A stretch of DNA of 64,000 nt from Paragorgia papillata (taxonomy: Eukaryota; Cnidaria; Anthozoa; Scleralcyonacea; Coralliidae), in NCBI GenBank assembly GCA_035771165.1, contig JAWNZC010000025.1, positions 1-64,000 of the forward strand, read 5' to 3'. Below are positions 63,920-64,000 of the stretch, piece after piece (the first letter of the stretch is position 1; each line of letters begins with the position of its first letter). The notes under the pieces are model-generated. The model saw only the letters and a program-made list of their open reading frames with translations, did no database searches and was not told where the DNA came from. The position numbers were made by a program, and so were the translations under genes.

Positions 63920-63992
63920 AATTTGGAAAATCTTAATATCATTTGGAAAATCTTAATATCATTTGGAAAATCTGAATATCATTTGGAAATGT
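63920..63992. repeat. 20-bp tandem repeat at the right edge
   Basis: Three to four copies of atttggaaaatcttaatatc in PEAMT intron 6, cut by the window end. Confidence 0.85.
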
Positions 63993-64000
63993 CTGGAATT

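Overview
This is a eukaryotic, almost certainly metazoan, nuclear window. Protein-coding sequence is split into short exons with GT..AG introns, and the introns and spacers are packed with small palindromic transposons (MITEs), microsatellites and minisatellites. The repeat types (TTAA-, TA- and 8-bp-TSD MITEs, 'cctctattaagcggcc' termini, 'gagataactcgggg' palindromes) and a phosphoethanolamine N-methyltransferase gene suggest a marine invertebrate. An anthozoan cnidarian is my best guess, but that is inference.

Layout. (1) Positions 1-23,960 are one tandem satellite array with a unit of about 173 bp, roughly 135 copies. It is clean up to about 10.4 kb, indel-rich from there to 23.6 kb, and flips orientation at about 23,609. 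(2) Positions 23,960-29,400 are non-coding and hold nested inverted-repeat elements. (3) Positions 29,406-49,943, minus strand, hold a complete 12-exon PIGU gene (GPI transamidase subunit U, 444 aa) spread over 20.5 kb. No long ORF reveals it; I rebuilt it exon by exon with every splice phase matching. (4) Positions 49,944-50,212 are a 269-bp divergent promoter region. (5) Positions 50,213-52,433, plus strand, hold a two-exon GFOD1/2-like gene (Gfo/Idh/MocA family oxidoreductase, 454 aa). (6) Positions 52,434-56,507 are a MITE-rich spacer with a possible 5S-rRNA-derived SINE and a possible 5' UTR exon. (7) From 56,548 to beyond the right edge, plus strand, lies a phosphoethanolamine N-methyltransferase gene. 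It has a complete N-terminal methyltransferase domain and the start of a second one (336 aa visible in 6 exons), so it is probably the two-domain form.

The three genes are unrelated in pathway: GPI anchoring in the ER, a predicted NAD(P)-dependent oxidoreductase, and phosphocholine synthesis. Their arrangement is ordinary genomic linkage, apart from the head-to-head PIGU/GFOD pair, which probably shares a promoter. No transposase, viral gene, CRISPR array or rRNA gene was found. The most interesting signals are the structured satellite and its assembly anomalies, a PIGU exon wedged between two transposons with intact target-site duplications, a decayed duplicate of a PIGU exon, and dispersed MITEs carrying perfect CRE-like sites.
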